From assembly GCF_015751895.1 (NCBI RefSeq), contig NZ_JADOTZ010000001.1:620001-684000 (forward strand): 64,000 nucleotides of DNA. Reading direction: 5' to 3'. A program made the translations under genes and the position numbers. The notes below the pieces were generated by a model. It did no database searches. It was not told where the DNA came from and worked only from the letters and a program-made list of their open reading frames with translations. Each line of letters opens with the position of its first letter. Positions within the stretch are counted from its first letter, which is position 1. Origin of the DNA: Zhihengliuella flava. Lineage in GTDB: Bacteria; Actinomycetota; Actinomycetes; Actinomycetales; Micrococcaceae. Shown here piece by piece: positions 8,925 to 16,933 of this stretch.

Positions 8925-10172
8925 ATGACCTGGGAAGACCAACATCGCGATCATAGCCTTTGGTCATCAGTAAACAAAGCCTTGCAAATAATCGCCAAAT
9001 ATCCAGCGAATAAGATGGATGATAATCTATACAGACTAAGTTCGCTACTTAATGAGATAAGCTCACACGCCAACGTCCCTCACCCAGCACTTACATCAGA
9101 ACATTTGAGTCAGGTTCAGACCTTAGTCGATAGAACTGTCGAACTATTAGACGCTAACCCAGCAGCGATCTTTGCGCTGCAAGCCAACCGACAGCCAGTC
9201 CCATTTACCCAACTGGCAGCCCATATCCGAACTTGGCCTACCACCGGAAAGGCGCGTCTAAACGGACTTGGAAACCGAGCTGAGCGGATCGAACGGGAAT
9301 TCGCGAAGCTTTCTTCAGAAACTGATTCACAACTCAAGACCCTTAGGGCGCGTGTAGCAAAAATTCGCGAAAGCGCTTTAGCCTCCCTGCAGGTATATAA
9401 AGCCGACTCTGAACAACAACTGGATTCCCATGTCAAATCCATCGAGGATAAACTTGATGAACTCAAAAAAGATATTTCCAACATTAGACAACTGTCGAGC
9501 GACACGAACGAAACGATCGGACAGCAAAAAACACGCTTAGATACGGCACTAAACACATACCAAGAGTCCTTCGCCAAGTCTCAGGACGAGCGGGCCACAG
9601 AGTGGGACGAAGTCCTTAAGCATCACGAACTTGAAGCTAATCGCCACTTGACTCAGATGGAGGACTACGAGACCCAATCAAGAAACGTCCTCCAAGAAAT
9701 TGGAATTAATGCCACAGCTTCCGACTATGGAAACTATGCGAACAATCAGTCAGAAGCCGCAGATCGCTGGCGCAATGGAGCCGTGTGGGCACTATCCATC
9801 GCGGCCTTTCTTTTCGTAGTGGCTGCTGCCCTCCCAATTTTAGGTTTTGGAAACGATCTCCAGTGGTGGCAGGCCATACTCCAGAAATTTGGCGCCCCAG
9901 GCGGCGCCGCTGCCGTAGGTTATATGTTGCTCCGCGAATCAGCGCAGCACCGAAAAGAAGAGCGCAGTTCACGGCAAGTAGAACTAACACTAACGGCGCT
10001 CGAACCCTTCATCGTCAACCTGCCAGAAACACAGCAAGAGAGAATCCGCGTCGAAACCGCTCAAAGAATTTTTGCTCAGGGTCATGTCCTGCGAGACTCT
10101 TCCGGCAGCGGTTCAATAAAGGGCGACGATTCAGCCACCCGTCCTGTCAACGATAGAGATCATGGCAACTAA
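8925..10172 (+). CDS. AT-rich coiled-coil membrane protein in the restriction island, unknown
   Basis: Protein of 415 residues with no recognised family. Residues 1-100 are helical. About 110-260 form a long charged coiled coil (repeated KLSSETDSQLKTLRARV-like heptads). Two hydrophobic stretches follow: about 284-308, a clear membrane helix, and 322-337, shorter and glycine-rich. The last 75 residues are hydrophilic. The ATG has an AGGGGA ribosome-binding site. Codons rich in A/T at third positions (AAA, GAA, TTA, CAA) contrast sharply with neighbours and indicate recent transfer. It converges on hsdR and is bracketed by two copies of an hsdR 3' end. A defence or anti-phage sensor role is possible but only inferred from location. 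Confidence 0.85.
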   Translation: MTWEDQHRDHSLWSSVNKALQIIAKYPANKMDDNLYRLSSLLNEISSHANVPHPALTSEHLSQVQTLVDRTVELLDANPAAIFALQANRQPVPFTQLAAHIRTWPTTGKARLNGLGNRAERIEREFAKLSSETDSQLKTLRARVAKIRESALASLQVYKADSEQQLDSHVKSIEDKLDELKKDISNIRQLSSDTNETIGQQKTRLDTALNTYQESFAKSQDERATEWDEVLKHHELEANRHLTQMEDYETQSRNVLQEIGINATASDYGNYANNQSEAADRWRNGAVWALSIAAFLFVVAAALPILGFGNDLQWWQAILQKFGAPGGAAAVGYMLLRESAQHRKEERSSRQVELTLTALEPFIVNLPETQQERIRVETAQRIFAQGHVLRDSSGSGSIKGDDSATRPVNDRDHGN

Positions 10173-10197
10173 TTATTCTCAACACTTGGCAGTCGAC

Positions 10198-10230
10198 ATT
10201 TCATCTGCCATCAATAAATGGCAATGAAAT
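10198..10230. terminator. Hairpin between convergent genes
   Basis: Arms ATTTCAT (10198-10204) and ATGAAAT (10224-10230), extended inward by GCCAT (10207-10211) and ATGGC (10218-10222), enclose a six-base loop. It lies between the converging membrane-protein gene and hsdR and could terminate either. No long T run follows, so the mechanism is uncertain. Confidence 0.5.
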
Positions 10231-10262
10231 AAAGGAGTTATTAGCGAATGTTCAAATAATAA

Positions 10263-13200
10263 CTAGCTGGCATGACCTTCAAGGGTGGGCCCACTGAAGC
10301 GCTCCATCACGCCGCGGAAGTCGTAAAGCGTGCTCTCGTCGAACAGCACGAGCGGATCCTCGGCGATGTCCGTGTAGGGCGGCTCAAAGAGCATGTCCAA
10401 GGTCATGCGGCCCGTTTTGGTGAGGTGGTCCACCATCATGCTGAGCATCTGTTGCTGGCGCGTATTGAGCAGGCTTCCGGACAGCAGCTCCGCGAAGGAC
10501 TCACGGACTGCTTCCTTCTCCAGCCCCACCAACGACTTCACGAAAGTCGGCAGGTCCTGGCCCGCGATCTCGTCGAGCTTCTCGGCAGGAACCTTGCCGT
10601 CCTCCAGCACCAAGGCTTCCAGCGCTTCAAGATCCTGATCGGTCAGTGGCTTACCGCGGCGGAGCTTCTGCACCGCAAGGTGATCGAGGTGCCGCTGCAA
10701 GTGAGCTTGAATGTGCAGGCGGTAGTTTTCGACGTCGATGCTCGGCGTCGTGATCTCGCCATCCGTCACGCCGATCAGCGTGTCTTCAAAATCCGAATAG
10801 ACGGGCTTACGCTTGGCCTTCTCCAACACGTGAATGAGTCCGCGCAGACTCACCCTGACCTGCTCCAGCCAGGCCGGGTCTTGTCCAGCCCACGCGTCCG
10901 CCGTCTCCTCGACCTCGAGGATCGCTTCGATCAGGTGTCGATGCTTCGCGATCGATGCTTCATGCACTCGCTCGGCCAACGCGCCGGCCAAGAGCTTGAG
11001 CTGCTTGCCCACCTTGAGTGCCGTGTCGCCGTCGTGCGTCAGCACGGCCAGCTGCAGGTTGAGGGTCAGGAGATCAAAGCGCCGGGCTTCCTGGCTGTCG
11101 TCCGTCGGCAGCGTTTCCATGAGCCCGGAGAGTTCGGCGTCCGTTTCGACTTCGTCGACGTCGCCAAAGTCTTCCCACGCCTGACGCTGCGAGTATTTTT
11201 CGACGGCGGCCAGGTGCGGCCGGATCAGGAAATTATTGCGTTCCAGCCGGGAGACTTGGCCATGCAACGTGGTCCGCAGGTTCTCGATGTAGTCGGCGTG
11301 ATAGCCAGCGTGAGTCGCGGCGATGAGCGTGCGTGCCCGCGCGCTAAACATCCGGGCGGCCAGCGACGGCGTTAGGCGTCCTTCCGGTGCGTCTCCCCCG
11401 GCATTGAAGAAGTCCACGTTCCCGCAGACGTCAAAGATGATGAAGTCTTCCTTATCCTGGCCGGGACCATAGAGGTCCGGGCGGAGGCGGGTTCCGCGTC
11501 CCACCATCTGCCAGAACTTGGTCCGGGACTTCACGTCCTTGAAGAACACCAGGTTCACCACGTCCGGCACGTCCACACCGGTATCCAGCATGTCCACGCT
11601 GATGGAGATCTGCGGGCGCTTGTCCGGATCGCTAAAGGCGTCGATCAGCATCTGGTTGTGCTTAACGCTGTGCGTGATGACGCGAGCGAAGTCCCCGCCG
11701 TGGTGCGGGTAGTTGCGGTCAAACCGTTCCTTGATGAATTCGGCGTGAACCTGATTCTTGGCGAAGATGATCGTCTTACCGATCTCATCCCCGCCGGAGA
11801 CGTGCCGTCCTTCGGACATCAACACGCCGAGGACTTTGTCCACGGTGTCGGCGTTGAAGAGCCACTTGTTGAGGTGAACGGACTCGACGGCGTCGGGGAT
11901 GTCCCCATCCTCGCTCCATTCGAACGAATCCCAGTCGGCCCGTTCGTCCTCACTCAACTCGGCGTAGCGAACCCCGCGCTGCATGAATCCGAGCTCAATG
12001 TTGCGGATCTTGTGCGGGACCAAATAGCCGTCGTCGACGGCCTGCTCCAACGAGTAGGCGCTGGTCGGCTTGCCGCTCTCGAGTTCAAACAGCCCGTAGG
12101 TGTTCTTGTCGATTTCATCGCGGGGCGTGGCGGTCAGGCCCACCAAGTAGGAGTCGAAATAATCGAAGATCCGCTTGTACTTTTGGTACACGGACCGGTG
12201 GGCCTCATCGATGATCACCAGGTCGTAGTATCCGACTCCGCGCCAATCTTCCCCTGTCGCCCGCCCCTCAGTGGAGTCGGCGATGATGTTCATCATCGTT
12301 GGGTACGTGGCTAGGTGAAGCCGGGAGCCCGCGGCGTCGTCGTTGCCAACCCCGAGCCGTGCCGGCGAGGACCCCGGCAACAATTGCCCGAAGACCTTCT
12401 TGGCCTGGTTCACCAAGGCATTGCGGTCCGCGAGGAAGAGGACTCGCTTGGCCCACCGGTAGTCGGTCAACAGTTTGGTGAGTGCGACGACGGTGCGCGT
12501 CTTGCCAGTGCCGGTCGCCATCACGAGGAGCGCCTTGCGACGCCGCGCCTGCAGTGTCTCGGCGACAGCGCGGATGGCCTCCTGCTGGTAGGGCCGGTCG
12601 GCGATGCCGGTCGGGAGCGGCGCATGGGCGAGGTCCCGCCGGCCGGTGCGGCGGGCGATCATGAGTTCGAGTTCGTCGCGCGTGTGGAAACCAAGCACGC
12701 GGCGGGACGGATAACCATCGGGGCGCCCGCCGGTGATGCCGAATACGGCGTCGTCCCAGAGCCAGTGCTCGTACCCGTTGGAGTAGTAGATCAGCGGGCG
12801 GCGGCCAAACAGTTTTTCGAGCGCTTCCGCATAGTAGCGCGCCTGTTCTTCGCCGCTCTTGGGGCTGGCCGCGGCCTTCTTTGCTTCGACGACGGCGAGT
12901 GGACGCCCGTCTTCCCCCCAGAGGACGTAGTCGGCGTAGCCAACGCCGTCCTTGCTGCCGAGCCCGGGCGGCAGGCCGGTGACTTTGAATTCGCGGACGC
13001 GCGAGTCGTCGGGGTTCCAGCCGGCTTCACGCAGCTGGAGGTCGATATAGACGCGGGTGGCGGCCTCGTCCATCTCGCCGAGGTCGATCTCGGGAATCTC
13101 CCGCTCGGCGTTAGCGGCTTTAATTCGCTCGAGTTCTGCGCGCGCGGCGTCTAGTTCCGCCTGGAGCTTGTCATTCTCGGCTTCTGCGGCTTCGAGTTCC

Positions 13201-13712
13201 GCGGCCATCTGGGCGACTTCGGCTTGGCTCTTGGCCGGTTCTCGCGGTTCGGCGGGCTGGGGCCGGAAGCGCTCGAGGTCCAGACGTGCGGCACTGGTGA
13301 CGCGGCTGGCGTCACTGCGTGCGTAGGTGTGAGCTACCCAGATCGCAGCACGAAAGAGACCCGTCAGACCGGCGGCTGCAGCGGGGAGCGCGACGGATGC
13401 CTGACTGTGCACAGCGGTGTTGCCAATCTTCCGGACAGAGTGCATCTGGTCGCGGACGGCATCGGGTACGTGTCGCTGGAAGGTGCCGGCGTTGAGGCGG
13501 TTGTTGAGGTCGTCCTTGAGCGGCTTCTCGAGCGTCGCGTCGTACTGGTACATCCAACCAACCAGCTGCTCGAGCGCACGCCGTGCGTACATGAGGCTGA
13601 CGCGGGGGTCGCGATACGCAAAGAATTCAGCCCGGTAGGCCTGGTCGGCGATGGCCGGCCACTGATCCTTCAGGAACCCGAAGTTGGATTCGGGTTGGGT
13701 CCCTTGCGCCAC
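10263..13712 (-). CDS. hsdR: Type I restriction endonuclease, R (motor/nuclease) subunit
   Basis: HsdR of 1149 residues, the translocase and nuclease of a type I restriction-modification complex. Domains in order: an N-terminal DUF4145-like helical domain (about 25-130); a coiled coil (about 160-205); a PD-(D/E)XK nuclease with D261 and E276-A-K278; a superfamily 2 helicase with Walker A ATGTGKT at 399-405, DEAH at 502-505 and LTATP near 526; and an EcoEI-type C-terminal domain that binds the methylase core. It is intact. It is the last gene of a run starting at hsdM, but four other genes lie between it and hsdS. Its 3' end resembles the relic at 8658-8713. Confidence 0.95.
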   Translation of the reverse strand: MAQGTQPESNFGFLKDQWPAIADQAYRAEFFAYRDPRVSLMYARRALEQLVGWMYQYDATLEKPLKDDLNNRLNAGTFQRHVPDAVRDQMHSVRKIGNTAVHSQASVALPAAAAGLTGLFRAAIWVAHTYARSDASRVTSAARLDLERFRPQPAEPREPAKSQAEVAQMAAELEAAEAENDKLQAELDAARAELERIKAANAEREIPEIDLGEMDEAATRVYIDLQLREAGWNPDDSRVREFKVTGLPPGLGSKDGVGYADYVLWGEDGRPLAVVEAKKAAASPKSGEEQARYYAEALEKLFGRRPLIYYSNGYEHWLWDDAVFGITGGRPDGYPSRRVLGFHTRDELELMIARRTGRRDLAHAPLPTGIADRPYQQEAIRAVAETLQARRRKALLVMATGTGKTRTVVALTKLLTDYRWAKRVLFLADRNALVNQAKKVFGQLLPGSSPARLGVGNDDAAGSRLHLATYPTMMNIIADSTEGRATGEDWRGVGYYDLVIIDEAHRSVYQKYKRIFDYFDSYLVGLTATPRDEIDKNTYGLFELESGKPTSAYSLEQAVDDGYLVPHKIRNIELGFMQRGVRYAELSEDERADWDSFEWSEDGDIPDAVESVHLNKWLFNADTVDKVLGVLMSEGRHVSGGDEIGKTIIFAKNQVHAEFIKERFDRNYPHHGGDFARVITHSVKHNQMLIDAFSDPDKRPQISISVDMLDTGVDVPDVVNLVFFKDVKSRTKFWQMVGRGTRLRPDLYGPGQDKEDFIIFDVCGNVDFFNAGGDAPEGRLTPSLAARMFSARARTLIAATHAGYHADYIENLRTTLHGQVSRLERNNFLIRPHLAAVEKYSQRQAWEDFGDVDEVETDAELSGLMETLPTDDSQEARRFDLLTLNLQLAVLTHDGDTALKVGKQLKLLAGALAERVHEASIAKHRHLIEAILEVEETADAWAGQDPAWLEQVRVSLRGLIHVLEKAKRKPVYSDFEDTLIGVTDGEITTPSIDVENYRLHIQAHLQRHLDHLAVQKLRRGKPLTDQDLEALEALVLEDGKVPAEKLDEIAGQDLPTFVKSLVGLEKEAVRESFAELLSGSLLNTRQQQMLSMMVDHLTKTGRMTLDMLFEPPYTDIAEDPLVLFDESTLYDFRGVMERFSGPTLEGHAS

Positions 13713-13791
13713 GTAGCTCCCCTAACGTTGCGGCGTGTGCAGCTCGTCACTGCCAGTCAGCCTACCTTTTCCCGCTCCAACTTCGCGGTGC

Positions 13792-14526
13792 TCAGAATCG
13801 CCATTCGTAGGCGAGCAGGATCTGCTGGTGGAATTCGGGCAGCGACGGATTAATGTGGGCAACGCGCACTGAAGGGTCTCCCTTCAGTGCACCGAGCATG
13901 CGGATGTACTCCACGAGTGGCCATGGGAGGTACCCCAGCTGCACTCCGCCAGCCGTCAAGACTGCACGAGCCTCGTCGTGGACCACATTGTCGATTTCGT
14001 GCCGAATCTGAAGCGAGTCGCCTATATTGAGCCCTCCTGAGCGCACGAGCTGAAGACCTTCTGTCTGATGCCTCAACCCATGTAGAGGAGTTGTTCCGGT
14101 AATCGTCCGCCGAGCAAGGTCAACCTCGGGCACTGCGAGCAGCTCGAAGTGATCAGTCAGGCGCCGCCCGAAGGTACGGCCAAGAATGTGGATGTCGGAG
14201 GCATCGTCGGGAAGCCCCATTGACTGAAGCCACTCCCCTCGATCATCACGTCGAAGCGACATGAGCCGAGAGGAAAACACAGGAAACAGGACATCGGATC
14301 GATAGTGTCGGTGAAGATCGGGGAAGCCCGGAATCATACGGAATTCATCGGACTTGTCGACACCTTTGAAGTACTGGAACGTATAGTCCTCAGCCGAGTG
14401 CTTCTCTAGGACGCCCATGAGGAAGTAGCGACGAGTCTCGGGATTCTGCCAGGTCACGAGCAACGATGCTGGCTCGCCCGTCGGTAGCCGTGATTCGACG
14501 TTTCGAACGTTATGCTGCGTCAGCAT
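13792..14526 (-). CDS. HIRAN-domain protein with HipA-N-like N-terminal half
   Basis: Protein of 244 residues. The C-terminal part (about 128-212) fits a HIRAN domain, a fold found in DNA-repair and restriction-linked proteins: SLQIRHEIDNVVHDEARAVL followed by QLGYLPW. The N-terminal half (about 20-90: VTWQNPETRRYFLMGVL, YTFQYFKG, then SDVLFPVFSSRL) resembles the N-terminal subdomain of HipA toxins; this is a pattern-based reading. AGGAGGT six bases before the ATG at 14526 fixes the start, though a TTG lies one codon upstream. It overlaps the kinase gene by 17 bases, so the two products are probably made together. Confidence 0.78.
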   Translation of the reverse strand: MLTQHNVRNVESRLPTGEPASLLVTWQNPETRRYFLMGVLEKHSAEDYTFQYFKGVDKSDEFRMIPGFPDLHRHYRSDVLFPVFSSRLMSLRRDDRGEWLQSMGLPDDASDIHILGRTFGRRLTDHFELLAVPEVDLARRTITGTTPLHGLRHQTEGLQLVRSGGLNIGDSLQIRHEIDNVVHDEARAVLTAGGVQLGYLPWPLVEYIRMLGALKGDPSVRVAHINPSLPEFHQQILLAYEWRF

Positions 14527-15397
14527 CAAGGCACCTCCTAAAATTCTCTCTTAACAACCCTTGTGCAAGTTTAGCGCCCTCGCCCGTGAGTCCGCTGGAC
14601 GCCACCAGGTCGAGGAGCGAGTCGATGCCCGCCGCCCGCAGCCGGCCCTTCCACTCACCTGTCACTCGCGGAGCCCAGCCAGCCGAGAAATGATCAGCGA
14701 AGTCCAACAAGCTAACCTTCTTGCCTCCTTCAAACCGTCGTGCTGTCGCTTTCCTCACGAATGCACGTAGATTTTCGTGAGAATCAAGCACCCTCTCGCG
14801 CGCCTTATCTCGGGTGGTGATCCCTAATGAGGTCGCGTGATCAAAAGACTCAGCTAAACGAGCACGCGCGTGGAGACTAGTTATGAGAGCCCAATTCCGA
14901 CTATGTCTATCAGTATTACCGATAAGTGCGTCAAAGTAGAGGTACAGAGAAAATGCCTCTACGGCTGTCCCGTCAAATCCACCCGGAGCCGAAACGAGTT
15001 TCAAAGCTTGGGCTAGGCTATGAGGAGAGTGACCGATACTATCCTTGTCATATGGGTCAAATCGCTCATTGAAAAACCCCATCAAAACCTGCCCTTCGAC
15101 CAGCTCCTCTCCCGCGTTTCGATCAACTAGGGTGCGCACGAGTGCACCACGTTTCCCATCACGAACACCGTGCATGGCCATTGCCGCGGGAACGTTCAGC
15201 ACACGCGCGATCCGACTTGCTGCAACTTCAGATGCAGCTTCATCCTCGGAGCGGTTTGAACGGCGTTCCTTGAAAAGCCAGTGCCGACCTTCACCATCGT
15301 CTAGCCATAGCTTGACTGAGTCACCACTAGATTCATCCCATGCAACTGTCCAAGCAGAAGCATCCGTTACGGACGCATCCACCTCGCCATCAGTCAT
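14510..15397 (-). CDS. HipA-like kinase
   Basis: Protein of 295 residues resembling the catalytic half of HipA-family serine/threonine kinases. A possible ATP-anchoring lysine is K43 (WLFKERR). The catalytic loop is GNTDRHSRN at 160-168, with D163 and N168. The metal-binding motif is SFDHATS at 184-190, with D186. The N-terminal subdomain of full HipA is missing here but seems present in the overlapping downstream HIRAN protein. No HipB-like helix-turn-helix antitoxin gene is beside it. Lying inside a type I restriction operon, it may act as a conditional toxin or defence effector; that is inference. Confidence 0.8.
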   Translation of the reverse strand: MTDGEVDASVTDASAWTVAWDESSGDSVKLWLDDGEGRHWLFKERRSNRSEDEAASEVAASRIARVLNVPAAMAMHGVRDGKRGALVRTLVDRNAGEELVEGQVLMGFFNERFDPYDKDSIGHSPHSLAQALKLVSAPGGFDGTAVEAFSLYLYFDALIGNTDRHSRNWALITSLHARARLAESFDHATSLGITTRDKARERVLDSHENLRAFVRKATARRFEGGKKVSLLDFADHFSAGWAPRVTGEWKGRLRAAGIDSLLDLVASSGLTGEGAKLAQGLLRENFRRCLDADAA

Positions 15398-15461
15398 GGC
15401 AGCACTCTACGCATGCGCCCTCACAAAGTAGAACGCACGCAGGCTGCGCAAGCTTGGTGCC

Positions 15462-15992
15462 CTAGAAGATGGGCGCCAGCGGGAAGCACACCTCGGGAAC
15501 TGACGCATCGTGCGGATCGACGAGCGGTATGTACCTAGCTTTCATGTAGTCAATGCCGCTGTCGCCGAAGTGGTACGGGACGTAGTTCGTGCCGGCATGA
15601 TCTAGTAGCGCGCTGAACCAGTACGTGTAGGCCGACAGCCCTCCACGCAGGTCGTCAAGCTCTAATTCGACCGTCATTGCATGCGCCACGAAGCTTGGGG
15701 TGACCTCGTCGAACGGTTGCGTTTTGGTCGTGGCGTACGTGACCTCGGAGGAGGCGAACAGCTCCCAGCCACTGGCCGACGTATATCGAAAGCGCGGTTC
15801 GACTCCATGCACCGGGTCTAGGAGTTTACTCAGCTCTAGTCGCCAACCGAGTCCGCTTGGGGCAAGGTACGGGAGTGCACGTAGACGCCCATAGCCCTTG
15901 TTGTGCAAAACGCGGACTGCTTCGAGGAGAGTGCGCTCCGGGCCGAGTCGCTGCTCTTCCTCTCGCCCGCGGCGGGCGCTCTCCAGTGTCAT
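15462..15992 (-). CDS. Unknown protein coupled to mrr
   Basis: Protein of 176 residues with no recognised family. It is a soluble mixed alpha/beta sequence: a charged N-terminus, LRALPYLAPSGLGWRLEL, and an aromatic-rich C-terminal half (YTYWFSALL, YVPYHFGDSGIDY). Its ATG overlaps the mrr stop by four bases (ATGA), which argues for co-translation and a joint role with Mrr or the restriction complex. Codon use is near that of the host. A 64-base gap separates it from the kinase gene downstream. Confidence 0.72.
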   Translation of the reverse strand: MTLESARRGREEEQRLGPERTLLEAVRVLHNKGYGRLRALPYLAPSGLGWRLELSKLLDPVHGVEPRFRYTSASGWELFASSEVTYATTKTQPFDEVTPSFVAHAMTVELELDDLRGGLSAYTYWFSALLDHAGTNYVPYHFGDSGIDYMKARYIPLVDPHDASVPEVCFPLAPIF

Positions 15993-16933
15993 TCGAAGAA
16001 GTCCTCGTCGATCTTGACGACTTCGTAGACCTGCTCTGTTTCGACGCCGACGCGATACTTGATCATGAGGCTCACCAGCCGCTGGCCGTCGATGAGGATG
16101 ATCCGGGTCGGGATGGACGAGGCGAAGTCGCGTGCGTTCTTGGTGAAGGTGCTTGTTGTGATGAAGACACCCTTGGTGGCGCCGAAACCATGGAGTGCAC
16201 CGGTAAACGCTTGGATGGCTTCCCGGCCAACCGTATTGCCGTCACCGTAGCGTTTGGCTTGAACATAAAGCCGGTCCAGTCCGAGCGGATCTTGGTCGAT
16301 CAGTCCATCGACTCCTCCGTCGCCGGTCCCGCCGATCCGTTGCCCTCGCTCCTCGGCGCCGCCATACCCCATGGCTAGGAGGACTTTGACGACAACTTCC
16401 TCAAAGAAATCTGGCGTAGCACCCCGCAGTCGCTCAAGGAGTTGCACAGCGATTTCATCGTTGACGCGTTGTACGCCGTAGGCGATGAGCTCTTCAGGGG
16501 TGGACGATTCCGCCCCATTGTCGGCGGCAGTGACTGGGTCAGCGAAGGCTGGGGCAGCCCCCGTCGACGCTGAAGCATCGTCCCAGTACTGTTTGAACAG
16601 TTGGTGGGCTTGGCCCTGAGATTGCAAGCCAGTCGGGTTCCCTGCGAGCCAGGCACGTCCTGCTTCTGAGATTTCATATGTAGCCCGTGCTGGGCGATCG
16701 AGCCAGCCCGCTTTGGACAGATGAGTAATCGCCCACGTGATCCGGTTTTCTGCGCGAGATCCACCGGACGGCAGTGTCTCTTCAATCTGTTGTCTCGTGA
16801 GCCCCACCGTTGCGATGACCGCGGCGCGAAGGTCCCTCGTCTTCCACCGCCCGCCTTGTGCGGTCACGCTCAACACGGGACGAACGAATTCGTACCAGCG
16901 CGGCATCTCTGCCGGCGGAACCTGATTCTCCAT
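15989..16933 (-). CDS. mrr: Mrr-type restriction endonuclease
   Basis: Protein of 314 residues with the Mrr layout: an N-terminal winged-helix domain (about 10-98), a linker, and a C-terminal PD-(D/E)XK catalytic domain with GGVDG (D209) and QAK at 225-227. Mrr of E. coli is a type IV enzyme cutting DNA that carries foreign methylation. The start overlaps the hsdS stop by one base (TAATG), so it is translated with the type I subunits. This position inside an hsd operon is unusual, since its own HsdM would mark the chromosome with methyl-adenine. Confidence 0.92.
   Translation of the reverse strand: MENQVPPAEMPRWYEFVRPVLSVTAQGGRWKTRDLRAAVIATVGLTRQQIEETLPSGGSRAENRITWAITHLSKAGWLDRPARATYEISEAGRAWLAGNPTGLQSQGQAHQLFKQYWDDASASTGAAPAFADPVTAADNGAESSTPEELIAYGVQRVNDEIAVQLLERLRGATPDFFEEVVVKVLLAMGYGGAEERGQRIGGTGDGGVDGLIDQDPLGLDRLYVQAKRYGDGNTVGREAIQAFTGALHGFGATKGVFITTSTFTKNARDFASSIPTRIILIDGQRLVSLMIKYRVGVETEQVYEVVKIDEDFFE

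Noticed and set aside
8658-10320. The similar sequences at 8658-8713 and 10263-10320 as attachment sites of an integrated element
   Set aside because: Both copies are in-frame coding tails of hsdR with silent substitutions, no integrase is present, and the match does not end at a tRNA. Allelic replacement explains them better.
14510-15397. A complete HipBA toxin-antitoxin pair
   Set aside because: No helix-turn-helix HipB gene precedes the kinase, and the kinase itself lacks the N-terminal subdomain, so only a HipA-like catalytic half can be claimed.
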